From contig NZ_CP042382.1 of assembly GCF_007954585.1 (NCBI RefSeq), forward strand, positions 434,001 through 498,000: a stretch of DNA of 64,000 nt, in the 5' to 3' direction. Every line of letters starts with the position of its first letter. Position 1 is the stretch's first letter. The DNA is from Pistricoccus aurantiacus. GTDB lineage: Bacteria > Pseudomonadota > Gammaproteobacteria > Pseudomonadales > Halomonadaceae. This document shows, in pieces, positions 1-9,306 of the stretch. The translations under genes and the position numbers were made by a program. Below the pieces are notes generated by a model, which saw only the letters and a list, made by a program, of their open reading frames with translations, did no database searches and was not told where the DNA came from.

Positions 1-160
1 GCTGCTGCTGGCCATCGAGACCCTCGGCGTAGTAGAGGCTCATCAGAAAGCCGCCCCCCAATCCGAGCAGCGCCATGAGTCCCAGGGCGTAACAGAAGTG
101 TTTGCCGCGCCGCGCCCGGGCAGCTTCCCGCCAGGGAAGCAGATTGATCTCGATACTCAT
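1..160 (-). CDS. pilN: PilN, type IV pilus inner-membrane assembly protein (partial, N-terminus only)
   Basis: Only the first 53 codons lie in the window; the gene runs off the left edge. The start reads MSIEINLLPWRE, the hallmark PilN N-terminus (the NLLPWR motif that contacts PilM), followed by a basic patch and a hydrophobic membrane segment at about residues 24-45. In the family this is a bitopic inner-membrane protein linking cytoplasmic PilM to PilO and PilP in the pilus alignment complex. Its ATG overlaps the pilM stop by four bases (ATGA), so the two genes are translationally coupled. Confidence 0.9.
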   Translation of the reverse strand, partial: MSIEINLLPWREAARARRGKHFCYALGLMALLGLGGGFLMSLYYAEGLDGQQQ

Positions 161-1227
161 CGGCTGGTCCTCAAGGCGAGTCCGGTAGCGCCCAACAGGG
201 CGGTCGCGTCTGCCGCCAGGGCTTCGGCGTCGATGCGTGAATCGATCTCCATATGGGCAAAGGGAGTGGCGAGACTGACATCGATGCCGGTTTCCTGCGC
301 CAGGCGATCCCGCAGCCCGGGAAGGACGCCGGTGCCGCCGGACAGCAGAAGACGATCCACCTCGCGCTTGTGGCCTCCGGCGTAATACAGCTGCAGCGAG
401 CGAGCTACCTGCTGTACCAGGGTATCGACGAAGGGCGAGAGGATAGTCGAGTCATAGTCTTCCGGCAGGCCACCCCGCTTCTTGGCAAACCCCGCCTCGG
501 ACATGCTCAGCCCGTAGTGCATGCGGATTTCATCCGTCAGTTGACGCCCGCCGTAAGAGGTATCGCGACGATAGACGATGCTGCCCGCGTGCAGGATGTA
601 AAAAGTGTTGAACATGGCGCCGATATCCACCAGCGCCACCGCCTCGCCCAGCACCTGGCTGCCCAGCTGGTGGTGCACCATCTCCGCGAAGACCCGCTCC
701 ACGGCGAAGCTCTCCACGTCTACGGCCACCGGCACCAGGCCGACGTTTTCGAGCACTTCCGTCAACTGGGTAACGTTCTGCTGACGGCTCGCGACCAGCA
801 GGACTTCCTGCTGGTCCGCCTGTTTTGCGCTGAGCCCCAGGCGCTGAAAGTCGAAAGCGACCTCGTTGAACGGAAACGGAATGTGCTTGTCGGATTCGAG
901 CTCGATATGGCGTTCGATTTCCTCGTTCTCGAAAGCGGCGGGTACCGTGATGATCTTGGTGATGGCCGCGCTGGCGGGCACCGCGACACAGGTATTGCGG
1001 GAGATCGGTTTTGCGGCCTCGAGCACGCGCTCCAATACCCTGGTCACTTCCGCGACATCGCGAATGCGATGCTCTACTACCGCGTCTTCCCGTAACGGGA
1101 CCACGGCGTAACTGATGACCTGGAAACCGTTACAGGTCGACTTGAGCTCGATCAGCTTGATGGCTGACGAGGTGATGTCGACCCCGATCTGGCATCCCCT
1201 GGATTTTCCGAAGCTTAACAAAACCAT
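157..1227 (-). CDS. pilM: PilM, type IV pilus assembly ATPase-like protein
   Basis: The 356-residue protein has the actin-like (FtsA/ASKHA) fold signature of PilM: an early phosphate-1 segment with GVDITSSAIKLIEL at about residues 16-29, a VDIGAMFNTFYI segment near residue 200, and a glycine-rich LLLSGGTGVLPGL adenosine motif near 295. Length is normal for the family. PilM is the cytoplasmic component that binds the N-terminal peptide of PilN in the type IV pilus machine. It is the first gene of the pilMNOPQ operon and is divergent from mrcA, as in Pseudomonas. The ATG at 1227 follows an AT-rich leader. Confidence 0.95.
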   Translation of the reverse strand: MVLLSFGKSRGCQIGVDITSSAIKLIELKSTCNGFQVISYAVVPLREDAVVEHRIRDVAEVTRVLERVLEAAKPISRNTCVAVPASAAITKIITVPAAFENEEIERHIELESDKHIPFPFNEVAFDFQRLGLSAKQADQQEVLLVASRQQNVTQLTEVLENVGLVPVAVDVESFAVERVFAEMVHHQLGSQVLGEAVALVDIGAMFNTFYILHAGSIVYRRDTSYGGRQLTDEIRMHYGLSMSEAGFAKKRGGLPEDYDSTILSPFVDTLVQQVARSLQLYYAGGHKREVDRLLLSGGTGVLPGLRDRLAQETGIDVSLATPFAHMEIDSRIDAEALAADATALLGATGLALRTSR

Positions 1228-1299
1228 ACCCCTGCGCGTCGTGTCGCTAATGTTTATTCTGTCTTTCAGGCTTATCGCCCATTAGCACTAACACTTGAG

Positions 1300-1328
1300 A
1301 TTGTAGCAAAAAGTTACTTTATTGTTAC
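1300..1328 (-). promoter_or_regulatory. putative sigma-70 promoter for pilMN
   Basis: On the minus strand a GTAACA -35 (4 of 6 to consensus) lies 17 bp from a TACAAT -10 at 1305-1300. It sits in the AT-rich gap between the divergent pilM and mrcA genes, about 70 bp upstream of the pilM start. This is assigned by eye only. Confidence 0.45.
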
Positions 1329-1376
1329 ATTTAATTTCTAATACACACAATAAAGTCCTTCCAAAGCACTCAAGGC

Positions 1377-1405
1377 TGGTGACTCGGCAACGGGCTACTT
1401 ATAAT
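1377..1405 (+). promoter_or_regulatory. putative sigma-70 promoter for mrcA
   Basis: A perfect TATAAT -10 at 1400-1405 is preceded by TGGTGA (3 of 6) at exactly 17 bp. It lies 66 bp upstream of the preferred mrcA start at 1472. The -10 is convincing; the -35 is weak. Confidence 0.5.
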
Positions 1406-1471
1406 GCGTAGCGGCGGCTACTTTTGCGTAATCCCCGCCCTACGCCACACCATCACGGATATCGCCATTTC

Positions 1472-3991
1472 ATGAAGTTATTCAAAACGTTAGTCGTATC
1501 AGCGATATGGCTCGTGCTGTCCCTTACCGCGGCCGGGCTACTCGGGGTGGCAGGCGCCGCGCTTTACTTCGCGCCGGGTCTGCCGGACGTGCGCCAGCTT
1601 CAGGACATCGAACTGCAGGCGCCGCTGCGCATCTTCACGCGAGACGGCAAGCTGATCGGCGAGTACGGCGAGGAGCGTCGCCAGTCGATAACCTTCGAGG
1701 AAATTCCTCAGGAAATGATCGATGCTCTGTTGGCGGCGGAAGACGCGGGCTTCTTCGACCACAGCGGTGTCGAACTCAAGAGCCTGGCCCGGGCGGCGCT
1801 GGAACTCGCCACCAGCGGCGACATCCAATCCGGCGGCAGCACCATCACCATGCAGGTGGCGCGTAACTACCTGCTGACCCTGGACCGCACCTTTACCCGC
1901 AAGATTCGCGAGATCCTGCTGTCGCTACAGATGGAACAAGTGCTGAGCAAGCAGGAAATCCTTTCTCTCTACGTCAACAAGATATTCCTGGGCCATCGCG
2001 CCTACGGTATCGCCGCCGCCGCGAAGACCTATTACGACCGGCCGCTGGAAGAGCTGACGCTATCGGAAATCGCCATGATTGCCGGGCTTCCCAAGGCGCC
2101 TTCCCGCTTCAATCCGCTAGCCAATCCGGAGCGCTCGCTGATTCGCCGCAACTGGATTCTGTATCGCATGCGCGAACTCGGCTTCATCGATCAAGAGACC
2201 TATGCCCAGGCGGTACAGGCACCGATCACCGCCCAGCGCTACAGCGTGGAGCCCGAAGTCGAAGCGCCCTACGTAGCGGAAATGGCCCGACAGTTCGCCC
2301 AGGACCGCTATGGCAAGGACGCTTACACCGGCGGCTATCACGTTTACACCACCCTGGACAGCGAACTGCAGCCGCTGGCTCGTCGGGCCTTGACCCAGGG
2401 CTTGATCGCTTACGACACTCGCCACGGCTGGCGCGGCCCGGAAGAAACCGATATTCCCGCCAGCCTGGTGGAGGCCCAGGACCGCACCGCTCGCAGCGGG
2501 CTGGAAGAAGAGCTTGCGGAGTCCGAGGTGCGCGAAACCGCACGTCAGGCCGCCGCCAGCAGTCAGACCCGAGTCACCGGCATCGAAGGCGATGTCAGCA
2601 ACTGGCTGCGAGTGCTCGAACGCACTCCGGCCTACGGACCCTTGAAGCCGGCGATCGTGATCGAGAGCGAGGGACGCGAGATGCGCGTGCTCGATCAAGA
2701 GGGCGAGGTCATCACTCTGGACTGGGAAGCCTTGAACTGGGCCCGGGAGTATCGCGGCCCCAAGGCGCGCGGTCCGGCGCCCTCCTCCGCGGCACAAATC
2801 GCCGAACGCGGCTCGCTGGTGCGTATCCTCCAGCGCGACGACGGCAGCTGGCGTCTTTCTCAACGGCCCGGTATCGAAGGCGCGATCGTGGTGACCAACC
2901 CGGATAACGGGGCCATACTTGCCCTGCAGGGCGGTTTCAGCTTTTCCTCCAGCAAGTTCAACCGTGCCATTCAGGCCAAGCGTCAGCCGGGTTCCACCTT
3001 CAAGCCCTTCGTCTATCTGGCGGCGCTCAAGATCGGCGACATGACGCCGGCCACGGTGATCAACGACGCACCAGTTGTCATGGCGGACAGCGGCGGGCTA
3101 TGGCGACCTACCAACTCCGGCGGCCAGTTTCGCGGCCCGACTCGCTTGCGGGAAGCGCTGACCCATTCGCGCAACCTGGTGACGATTCGCCTGCTGCGCA
3201 GCATGGGCATCAACCCCACCCTGGATTTTCTCGCCGGCTTCGGCTTCGATCGGGAAGCGTTGCCGCATAGCCTTTCCCTGGCGCTGGGCACCGCCGGTCT
3301 GACGCCGCTGGAGGTAACCAACGGCTACGCGATTCTTGCCAACGGCGGTTTCCAGGTCTCACCCTGGTTCATCGACCGGGTCGTACAGGGTGAAGAGGAC
3401 GAGGTCATCGACAAGGCTACGCCCCGGGTTGCTTGCCGTAGCTGCGACGAGCAGACGAAAGAGGTAGAAATCGACGGCGAGCGCTACCCGGTGGCGGGCC
3501 GCATCGCCGACTCCGGTACCGTCTATATTCTGCGGGATATGCTTCGGGACGTGATCGAGCATGGTACCGGCCGTGGCGCCCTGGAGCTCGACCGCCAGGA
3601 TATCGTCGGCAAGACCGGCACCACCAACGACCAGCGGGACGCCTGGTTCGCCGGTTTCAACAGCAACCTCGCGGTGGCGGTATGGGTCGGCAAGGACAAC
3701 AACGAAAGCACGGGGGAGTACGGCGCCCAGGCGGCGCTGCCAATCTGGAAGGATTTCATGCGCGAAGCCTTGAAAGGCAAACCGGAGGCCATGCCGGAGC
3801 GCCCGCAGGATATCGTTTCTGCGCGGGTCGATCCGGAAACCGGACGTCGTCTGCATGACGATCAGGGCGGCGGTATTCAGGAAATCTTTCTGGAAAACCA
3901 TCTGCCGGAATACGCGGCCCGACAGGTCGATCGTGAACTGGAACGTCAGACCGGCTCTCAGGGAACGGGCTCTTTTGAGGCTATCTTTTAA
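1472..3991 (+). CDS. mrcA: Penicillin-binding protein 1A (bifunctional transglycosylase/transpeptidase)
   Basis: This 839-residue class A PBP polymerises and cross-links peptidoglycan in the periplasm. Features in order are a short cytoplasmic tail and membrane anchor (about residues 8-32), a GT51 glycosyltransferase domain with catalytic EDAGFFDH and the GGSTITMQ motif, an OB-like insert typical of PBP1A, and a transpeptidase domain with the SxxK nucleophile in GSTFKPF (Ser near residue 508), SRN and KTGTTN motifs. An upstream TTG at 1424 could add 16 residues, but the ATG at 1472 (MKLFKTL) immediately precedes the membrane anchor and is preferred. The gene is divergent from pilMN, the same arrangement as ponA/pilM in Pseudomonas. 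Confidence 0.95.
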   Translation: MKLFKTLVVSAIWLVLSLTAAGLLGVAGAALYFAPGLPDVRQLQDIELQAPLRIFTRDGKLIGEYGEERRQSITFEEIPQEMIDALLAAEDAGFFDHSGVELKSLARAALELATSGDIQSGGSTITMQVARNYLLTLDRTFTRKIREILLSLQMEQVLSKQEILSLYVNKIFLGHRAYGIAAAAKTYYDRPLEELTLSEIAMIAGLPKAPSRFNPLANPERSLIRRNWILYRMRELGFIDQETYAQAVQAPITAQRYSVEPEVEAPYVAEMARQFAQDRYGKDAYTGGYHVYTTLDSELQPLARRALTQGLIAYDTRHGWRGPEETDIPASLVEAQDRTARSGLEEELAESEVRETARQAAASSQTRVTGIEGDVSNWLRVLERTPAYGPLKPAIVIESEGREMRVLDQEGEVITLDWEALNWAREYRGPKARGPAPSSAAQIAERGSLVRILQRDDGSWRLSQRPGIEGAIVVTNPDNGAILALQGGFSFSSSKFNRAIQAKRQPGSTFKPFVYLAALKIGDMTPATVINDAPVVMADSGGLWRPTNSGGQFRGPTRLREALTHSRNLVTIRLLRSMGINPTLDFLAGFGFDREALPHSLSLALGTAGLTPLEVTNGYAILANGGFQVSPWFIDRVVQGEEDEVIDKATPRVACRSCDEQTKEVEIDGERYPVAGRIADSGTVYILRDMLRDVIEHGTGRGALELDRQDIVGKTGTTNDQRDAWFAGFNSNLAVAVWVGKDNNESTGEYGAQAALPIWKDFMREALKGKPEAMPERPQDIVSARVDPETGRRLHDDQGGGIQEIFLENHLPEYAARQVDRELERQTGSQGTGSFEAIF

Positions 3992-4045
3992 AACCAGAGG
4001 CCCGTATCGACCGGTTCTTTGGATCAATCAGTACAAGGAAGTTTT

Positions 4046-4810
4046 CTGATCTTTCATTCTGTCCTTAGCCGAAGCCTGGTGCCAATAGTCGCCTTGGGCT
4101 TGGTGACTCCTAGCGTCATGGTTTGGGCAGCTCCCTTCTACTCGCCCCCACCGCCTCAGGATGATGCGCCGAGTTTCAGTGGCGATGGTGAGCTCGGCTA
4201 CACTAATTTATCCGGTAATACGAACAGTGAAACTCTTATCGCCAAAATACGCTTGACCTGGCTGACCGGTCTCTGGACTCATCGTCTAAGAGGCGAAGCC
4301 AAAAGCGTGGTCAAGGATAGCGACACCAGCGCCGAGCAATACCTGCTGTCGGCGCGTGGGCGGCGCGATCTGGAAGGGCCGCACTATCTATTTGGATTCG
4401 CGCGCTGGGAGAAGGATCGTTTCAGCGGCTACGATCAACAGTTCACGATGATCGCCGGCTACGGGCGAACCTTGCTGGACGAAGAGACTCGCTGGTTGGC
4501 CTTGGAAACTGGCGCGGGCTATCGGCTGGATGATCTCGAGGATGAAGCCAAACGACGGCTGAGCGTCGCTTATGGCGCTGTGGATGGTGGTTGGTACTTC
4601 TCTGAAACTGCTTCGTTAAGTCAGGAGCTTTCTTTGGAAGTGACCCGTAGGGAATTGACGACACGCTCGCTCACCGCTCTGACCGCCCATCTAAATTCGC
4701 ACTTGGCCTTGCGCCTGTCCCACGAAATCAAACACAACTCGTCACCCCCGGATGAGGCCGAGGCCCATACCGATCTCACGACCAGCGCCTCCCTGCTTTA
4801 TCAATGGTAA
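4046..4810 (+). CDS. DUF481 family outer-membrane beta-barrel protein
   Basis: An N-terminal signal peptide (hydrophobic LVPIVALGL core, probable cleavage after VWA) is followed by a proline-rich linker and then repeating amphipathic strands with GYTNLSGNTNSET, the recognisable entry strand of DUF481 (YdiY-like) proteins. The chain ends in LYQW, an aromatic terminus typical of outer-membrane barrels. Function is unknown; some relatives are salt induced. There is no ATG near the signal peptide. The best Shine-Dalgarno, AAGGAA at 4035-4040, is 5 bp before an in-frame CTG at 4046, while an in-frame TTG at 4019 would add nine residues and lacks a good site. Confidence 0.8.
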   Translation: MIFHSVLSRSLVPIVALGLVTPSVMVWAAPFYSPPPPQDDAPSFSGDGELGYTNLSGNTNSETLIAKIRLTWLTGLWTHRLRGEAKSVVKDSDTSAEQYLLSARGRRDLEGPHYLFGFARWEKDRFSGYDQQFTMIAGYGRTLLDEETRWLALETGAGYRLDDLEDEAKRRLSVAYGAVDGGWYFSETASLSQELSLEVTRRELTTRSLTALTAHLNSHLALRLSHEIKHNSSPPDEAEAHTDLTTSASLLYQW

Positions 4811-4879
4811 ACGCATCGTCGACCAGCAGCTTTGTACAAAAGCCATGACCAGGAAATGGAAAAACCTCTTCATGATGCA

Positions 4880-4909
4880 AGATGCCGGCCACCAGGGCCG
4901 GCATCTTTA
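4880..4909. terminator. Rho-independent terminator between convergent DUF481 gene and maeB
   Basis: A perfect 10-bp stem, GATGCCGGCC paired with GGCCGGCATC, closes a 5-nt loop and is followed on the plus strand by TTTATT. It lies between two converging genes and can serve the plus-strand gene; the minus-strand tail is less T-rich. Confidence 0.75.
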
Positions 4910-4940
4910 TTCCGCAGCGCTAAGAGTCGTTCGATGAGCG

Positions 4941-6209
4941 TCAGTCGCCGTAGACGTCGCCAACGCTCTTGAGAGGGTAGTGCGAGGGATAGGGCTTGCG
5001 GGCGACACCTGAATCCACCGCCGCCTGAGCGACCGCGGAGGACACCCGGTCGAGCAGGCGCTCATCCAGCGGCGTGGGAATGATATAGCCGCGACCAAAT
5101 TCGAGATGATCGATTTCGTAGCCGTCCAGCACGCTCTGGGGTACCGGCTCCCGGGCGAGATCCTTCAGGGCATACACCGCGGCGAGCTTCATTTCCTCGT
5201 TGATGCGCGTCGCCCGCACGTCCAGGGCGCCGCGAAAGATGAACGGGAAGCACAGCACGTTGTTGACCTGATTGGGATAGTCGGAACGTCCCGTGGCCAT
5301 GATGACGTCGTCTCGCGCATCGTGGGCGTCCGCCGGATGAATTTCCGGATCCGGGTTGGAGCAGGCGAACACCACCGGATTCGGCGCCATGGTCTTGAGC
5401 TGTTCTTTAGACAACAGGTTGGGACCGGAGAGCCCCATGAACACGTCCGCACCGTCGATGGCGTCGTCCAGCGTTCGCTTGTCGGTTTCCGTGGCGAACA
5501 TCGCCTTGTACTGATTGAGGTCTTCCCGGCCGCTGTGGATTACTCCCTTGCGATCCAGCATGAAGATGTTCTCCGCCCGGACGCCGCAGGAGACCAGTAG
5601 CTTCATGCATGCGATGGCGGCGGAGCCCGCCCCTACGCAGACGATGCGTGCTTCCTCGACTCGCTTGCCGGCGATATCCAGTGCGTTGAGCATGCCGGCG
5701 GCGGTGACGATGGCGGTACCGTGCTGATCATCGTGAAAGACCGGGATGTTGCACTGCTCGATCAGGGCACGCTCGATTTCGAAGCATTCCGGCGCCTTGA
5801 TATCCTCCAGATTGATGCCGCCCCAGGTATCGGCGATGCGCGCCACGGTATCGATGAATGCTTGAGGGCTCTCCGCGTTGACCTCCACATCCACGGAATT
5901 GATTCCTGCAAAGCGCTTGAACAGTACACCCTTGCCCTCCATGACCGGCTTGCTGGCCATGGGACCCAGATTGCCCAATCCAAGAATTGCCGTGCCGTCG
6001 GTGATCACCGCCACCAGATTGCCCTTGCTCGTGTAGAGATAGGCATTCTCCGGATCCTTGGCGATTTCGCGACAAGGCTCCGCGACCCCCGGGCTATAGG
6101 CCAGCGCCAGATCCTTGGCCGATGCGGTCGGCTTGGTGATTTCGATGGCGACCTTGCCAGGAATAGGTTTTGAGTGGTAATCCAGCGCCGCTTGCTTGGA
6201 ATCAGTCAT
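4941..6209 (-). CDS. maeB: Malic enzyme, short form without phosphotransacetylase domain
   Basis: The 422-residue protein oxidatively decarboxylates malate to pyruvate with reduction of NAD(P)+. The N-terminal malic domain carries the tyrosine/lysine-containing SPGVAEPC and VITDGTAILGLGNLG segments and the metal-binding ECFEIE and FHDDQHGTA motifs. The C-terminal Rossmann domain carries VGAGSAA. Most MaeB-type enzymes carry an additional PTA-like domain of about 320 residues; this one stops after the NAD-binding domain, as does the 422-residue Pseudomonas protein at the same locus. The ATG at 6209 (MTDSKQ) is chosen because upstream codons do not resemble the family. NADP preference is inferred from the subfamily. 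Confidence 0.92.
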   Translation of the reverse strand: MTDSKQAALDYHSKPIPGKVAIEITKPTASAKDLALAYSPGVAEPCREIAKDPENAYLYTSKGNLVAVITDGTAILGLGNLGPMASKPVMEGKGVLFKRFAGINSVDVEVNAESPQAFIDTVARIADTWGGINLEDIKAPECFEIERALIEQCNIPVFHDDQHGTAIVTAAGMLNALDIAGKRVEEARIVCVGAGSAAIACMKLLVSCGVRAENIFMLDRKGVIHSGREDLNQYKAMFATETDKRTLDDAIDGADVFMGLSGPNLLSKEQLKTMAPNPVVFACSNPDPEIHPADAHDARDDVIMATGRSDYPNQVNNVLCFPFIFRGALDVRATRINEEMKLAAVYALKDLAREPVPQSVLDGYEIDHLEFGRGYIIPTPLDERLLDRVSSAVAQAAVDSGVARKPYPSHYPLKSVGDVYGD

Positions 6210-6423
6210 GTCGGGTCCAGTCTTGCGAAAGAGATCGTATACGGGTGTCATCAGAATATAGAAAAAGACTTCGCCCCACAACTTGGCATAACTCTATGTA
6301 ATAGCTTTAAATTACCAAACTAATGGAATTATTTTCCATTTCACGAGCTACGCTGAAAGTTTCATTCCCGTTCCAGGACGTTATTCAGTGTAGCATTCGG
6401 GCTCGATATGACTAACGGCCATG

Positions 6424-6447
6424 AAAAACCCGCCGTGCGGCGGGTTT
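6424..6447 (-). terminator. Rho-independent terminator of rpmE
   Basis: A GC-rich stem, CCCGCC paired with GGCGGG around a GTGC loop, is followed on the minus strand by a run of T residues. It lies 30 bp past the rpmE stop codon. Confidence 0.8.
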
Positions 6448-6475
6448 CGATAATCGGTCAAGGAAGAACGAACGC

Positions 6476-6691
6476 TTATCCGCGCCGAACCGCAGCGCCG
6501 AAACGCTTGTTGAAGCGCTCCACGCGACCGCCGGTAGCGGCCTGCTTCTGCTTGCCGGTATAGAAAGGATGGCACTCGGCGCACACGTCCAGGGAGAAAT
6601 CGTGATTCGCCGTCGTGCCCACGTCGTAGGTGGCACCGCAGCTGCAGGTAGCGGTAACACGCTTGTAATCGGGATGGATACCTTGTTTCAT
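6476..6691 (-). CDS. rpmE: 50S ribosomal protein L31
   Basis: The 71-residue protein starts [10 protein letters not shown], has the L31 signature HPFYTGKQK, and retains four cysteines (16, 18, 37 and 40), so it is the zinc-binding (C+) paralogue. It belongs to the large ribosomal subunit at the intersubunit bridge. The ATG at 6691 is preferred over one six bases upstream because GAGG lies 7 bp before it. A perfect TTGACA on the minus strand at 6777-6772 may be its -35, although no good -10 follows. The adjacent position to priA is conserved in Pseudomonas and Halomonas. Confidence 0.95.
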   Translation of the reverse strand: MKQGIHPDYKRVTATCSCGATYDVGTTANHDFSLDVCAECHPFYTGKQKQAATGGRVERFNKRFGAAVRRG

Positions 6692-6935
6692 CTTCATGCC
6701 TCGTTCGCTGTATGCCGCCACTCGATCGGATGCCGAGCACCGCATACGGGTTGTGTAGTGGCCAAGGATTATGTCAAGCATTCACCTGCGCCAGACCGGA
6801 TTTCGTTCGACGAGCCATCAATCGTTATCGAACTAACAGTTAGACACGCCGCGTGTAACAAGTTCAACACAGAAACAAGAGAAACGACTCGCCGCGAAGG
6901 GCGTGCAATTTAGCAGACAATCCTCCGGAGGACAA

Positions 6936-9179
6936 TTGCCAGCGAGTTCCCACCACCTCTCGCCCAGCGTGATCGCCGTGGCCCTCCCGACGCCCCTGCG
7001 CCGTCTGTTCGACTACCGTCCTGGACAGGATATTCCGACTCAGGGCTGGCAGCCCGGCATGCGGGTGCGCGTTCCTTTCGGCACGCGCCAGATGGTGGGT
7101 ATCGTGATCGAAGGTCGAGATACCAGCGAAGTACCGGCACAGCAGCTCAAGAGCGTTAGCGCCTGGCTCGATGACAGGCCGCTGCCGGAAGACTGGCTGT
7201 GGCTGGGGCGTTTCACCGCGCGCTACTACCAGCACGCCCTGGGCGACACCCTGCATCAGACCCTGCCGGTACTGCTGCGCCAGGGGAAACCTCTGGAAGC
7301 CCGCACTCGGGAGCGCTGGCATGCGACGGCGCAAGGTCTGGAGATCGACCTTGCCAGCCTCGACCGAGCGCCACGCCAGGCGGCGCTTCTTGCCCTGTTA
7401 CGACAGCATTCCCGCGGCCTGGTAATGCCGGCCTTGACCGCTCAGGATTTTACCCGAGCACAGCTGAGCGCTCTGGCGAAAAAAAACTTGATCCGACATG
7501 AAATCGAAACCCTGGAAACTCGTTCGGCGCCGACACGAGGAGGACTATTGGCAGAACCGGCGCTTCCGCTGCAGCGCCAGCAGTCCCAGGCGTTAGCGGC
7601 CTTGCATGAAAGCCTCGATGCATTTCAGCCTTATCTATTGCAAGGCGTTACCGGAAGCGGCAAGACGGAAGTCTATCTGCAGCTGATCGAGGCGATTGTC
7701 GCCAAGGGGCGCCAGGCGCTGGTGCTGATACCGGAAATCGGCCTGACCCCGCAGACCCTGGCTCGCTTTCGCAAACGCTTCCGCGTGCCGGTGGTGGCGC
7801 TTCACTCGGGGCTTTCGGATCACGAGCGTCTGGACGGCTGGCTAGCGGCCATGAGCGGCCGAGCCCCCATCGTGATCGGTACCCGCTCCGCCATCTTCAC
7901 GCCGCTGGCGAAGCCGGGAGTGATCATCGTCGACGAGGAGCACGACGGCTCCTTCAAGCAGCAGGACGGGCTGCGCTATCATGCCCGGGACCTGGCGGTG
8001 GTACGGGCGCGACGCCACGGCATTCCACTGCTGCTGGGCAGCGCCACACCTTCCCTGGAAAGCCTGGCCAAGGTCGAAAGCGGCGACTATCGCCGCCTGC
8101 GCCTGGACCAACGGGCGAGCCGCCATCCCCCGGCGAAGCTGGAACTCGTGGAACTGCGCGGTCGCTCTCAGCAGGGCGGGCTGGTACCCCCGGTGATCGA
8201 GGCGCTGCGGCAAACCCTGGCGGCAGGCCACCAAGCCCTAGTGTTCATCAATCGGCGCGGCTTCGCGCCGACACTGGCCTGCCATCAGTGCGGCTGGATG
8301 GCCGAGTGTCCTTCCTGCGACGCTCGCATGACCTGGCATCGTCAGCCGCCGCGCCTGATCTGCCATCACTGCGATCGACAGCAGCGGCTGCCGGACGTCT
8401 GCCCAACGTGCGCCAGCGCGGATCTGCGCCCGCTGGGTACCGGCACCGAGCGCACCGAGGAAACCTTGGCCGCCCTGTTTCCGGAGGTGCCGGTCCACCG
8501 CATCGACCGAGACAGCACCCGACGCAAGCACGCTTTCGAACAGACCCTGGAAGAGGTGCGCCGTGGCGAGCCCTGTCTGCTGGTGGGCACCCAGATGCTG
8601 GCCAAGGGCCATCATCTACCTCACGTCACCTTGGTGGCGGTGGTCAACGCGGATGCGGGGCTCTATGCCAGCGACTTTCGCGCCCTGGAGCACAGCGCGC
8701 AACTGCTGATTCAGGTGGCAGGACGCGCCGGGCGTGCCGCGCATCCGGGTCGAGTCCTGGTACAAACCCTGCACAGCGATGATCCCCACCTGAGGCTGCT
8801 GGCGGAACAGGGCTACGATGTCCTGGCGGAACAGCTGCTCGAGGAACGTCGCGCCGCCGCCCTGCCGCCCTTTCGTTTCCTGGCGCTGGCACGTTTCGAA
8901 AGCGCCAAGGCGGAAGCCGCCACCACGCTGGCGGAGTCCGTGGCCCTGGCGTTGAGGCAATGGCTTGAACAGCACGACTTGGCGGTGGACTGTCTGGGAC
9001 CAGTACCCGCCCCCATGGAGCGGCGCCAGAATCGCTATCATGTTCAACTCTTGCTCGGCAGCGCTCGACGCAGCCAGCTGCACGAAGCCAGCGCCTGGCT
9101 GATTCAGTGGCTCGAAAATCACAGGGACGGGCGCCGAGTGCGATGGTCGCTGGATATCGATCCGCAGACCTTGAGTTGA
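6936..9179 (+). CDS. priA: Primosomal protein N' (replication restart DNA helicase PriA)
   Basis: This superfamily 2 helicase recognises stalled forks and reloads the replisome. An N-terminal 3'-DNA-binding domain (AVALPTPLRRLFDY) is followed by Walker A GVTGSGKTE, the DEEHD Walker B motif, and a cluster of eight cysteines in CxxC pairs (about residues 450-490) forming the two zinc sites of PriA. Helicase motifs V and VI follow (GTQMLAKGHH, QVAGRAGRA). No ATG is available. A TTG at 6936 with GGAGGA a few bases upstream is preferred; a GTG at 6903 would add 11 residues. Confidence 0.95.
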   Translation: MPASSHHLSPSVIAVALPTPLRRLFDYRPGQDIPTQGWQPGMRVRVPFGTRQMVGIVIEGRDTSEVPAQQLKSVSAWLDDRPLPEDWLWLGRFTARYYQHALGDTLHQTLPVLLRQGKPLEARTRERWHATAQGLEIDLASLDRAPRQAALLALLRQHSRGLVMPALTAQDFTRAQLSALAKKNLIRHEIETLETRSAPTRGGLLAEPALPLQRQQSQALAALHESLDAFQPYLLQGVTGSGKTEVYLQLIEAIVAKGRQALVLIPEIGLTPQTLARFRKRFRVPVVALHSGLSDHERLDGWLAAMSGRAPIVIGTRSAIFTPLAKPGVIIVDEEHDGSFKQQDGLRYHARDLAVVRARRHGIPLLLGSATPSLESLAKVESGDYRRLRLDQRASRHPPAKLELVELRGRSQQGGLVPPVIEALRQTLAAGHQALVFINRRGFAPTLACHQCGWMAECPSCDARMTWHRQPPRLICHHCDRQQRLPDVCPTCASADLRPLGTGTERTEETLAALFPEVPVHRIDRDSTRRKHAFEQTLEEVRRGEPCLLVGTQMLAKGHHLPHVTLVAVVNADAGLYASDFRALEHSAQLLIQVAGRAGRAAHPGRVLVQTLHSDDPHLRLLAEQGYDVLAEQLLEERRAAALPPFRFLALARFESAKAEAATTLAESVALALRQWLEQHDLAVDCLGPVPAPMERRQNRYHVQLLLGSARRSQLHEASAWLIQWLENHRDGRRVRWSLDIDPQTLS

Positions 9180-9188
9180 CCTGTCCGA

Positions 9189-9210
9189 GTCCGGGCTTTA
9201 AAGCCTGGAC
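9189..9210. repeat. 22-bp inverted repeat between priA and argS
   Basis: The sequence GTCCGGGCTTTAAAGCCTGGAC is a palindrome with a single mismatched pair, built on a central GGCTTTAAAGCC. It starts 9 bp after the priA stop. There is no T-run, so it is a poor intrinsic terminator; it could be an operator or a Rho-independent relic. Confidence 0.45.
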
Positions 9211-9306
9211 ACAATTGCCGATAATAGCCGACCCAACAATACGGCTGGCCGAAATCGACGCTCAACCGTATTTCCTTGAATTCGGCTACAGGACATTCGT
9301 CTTTTC

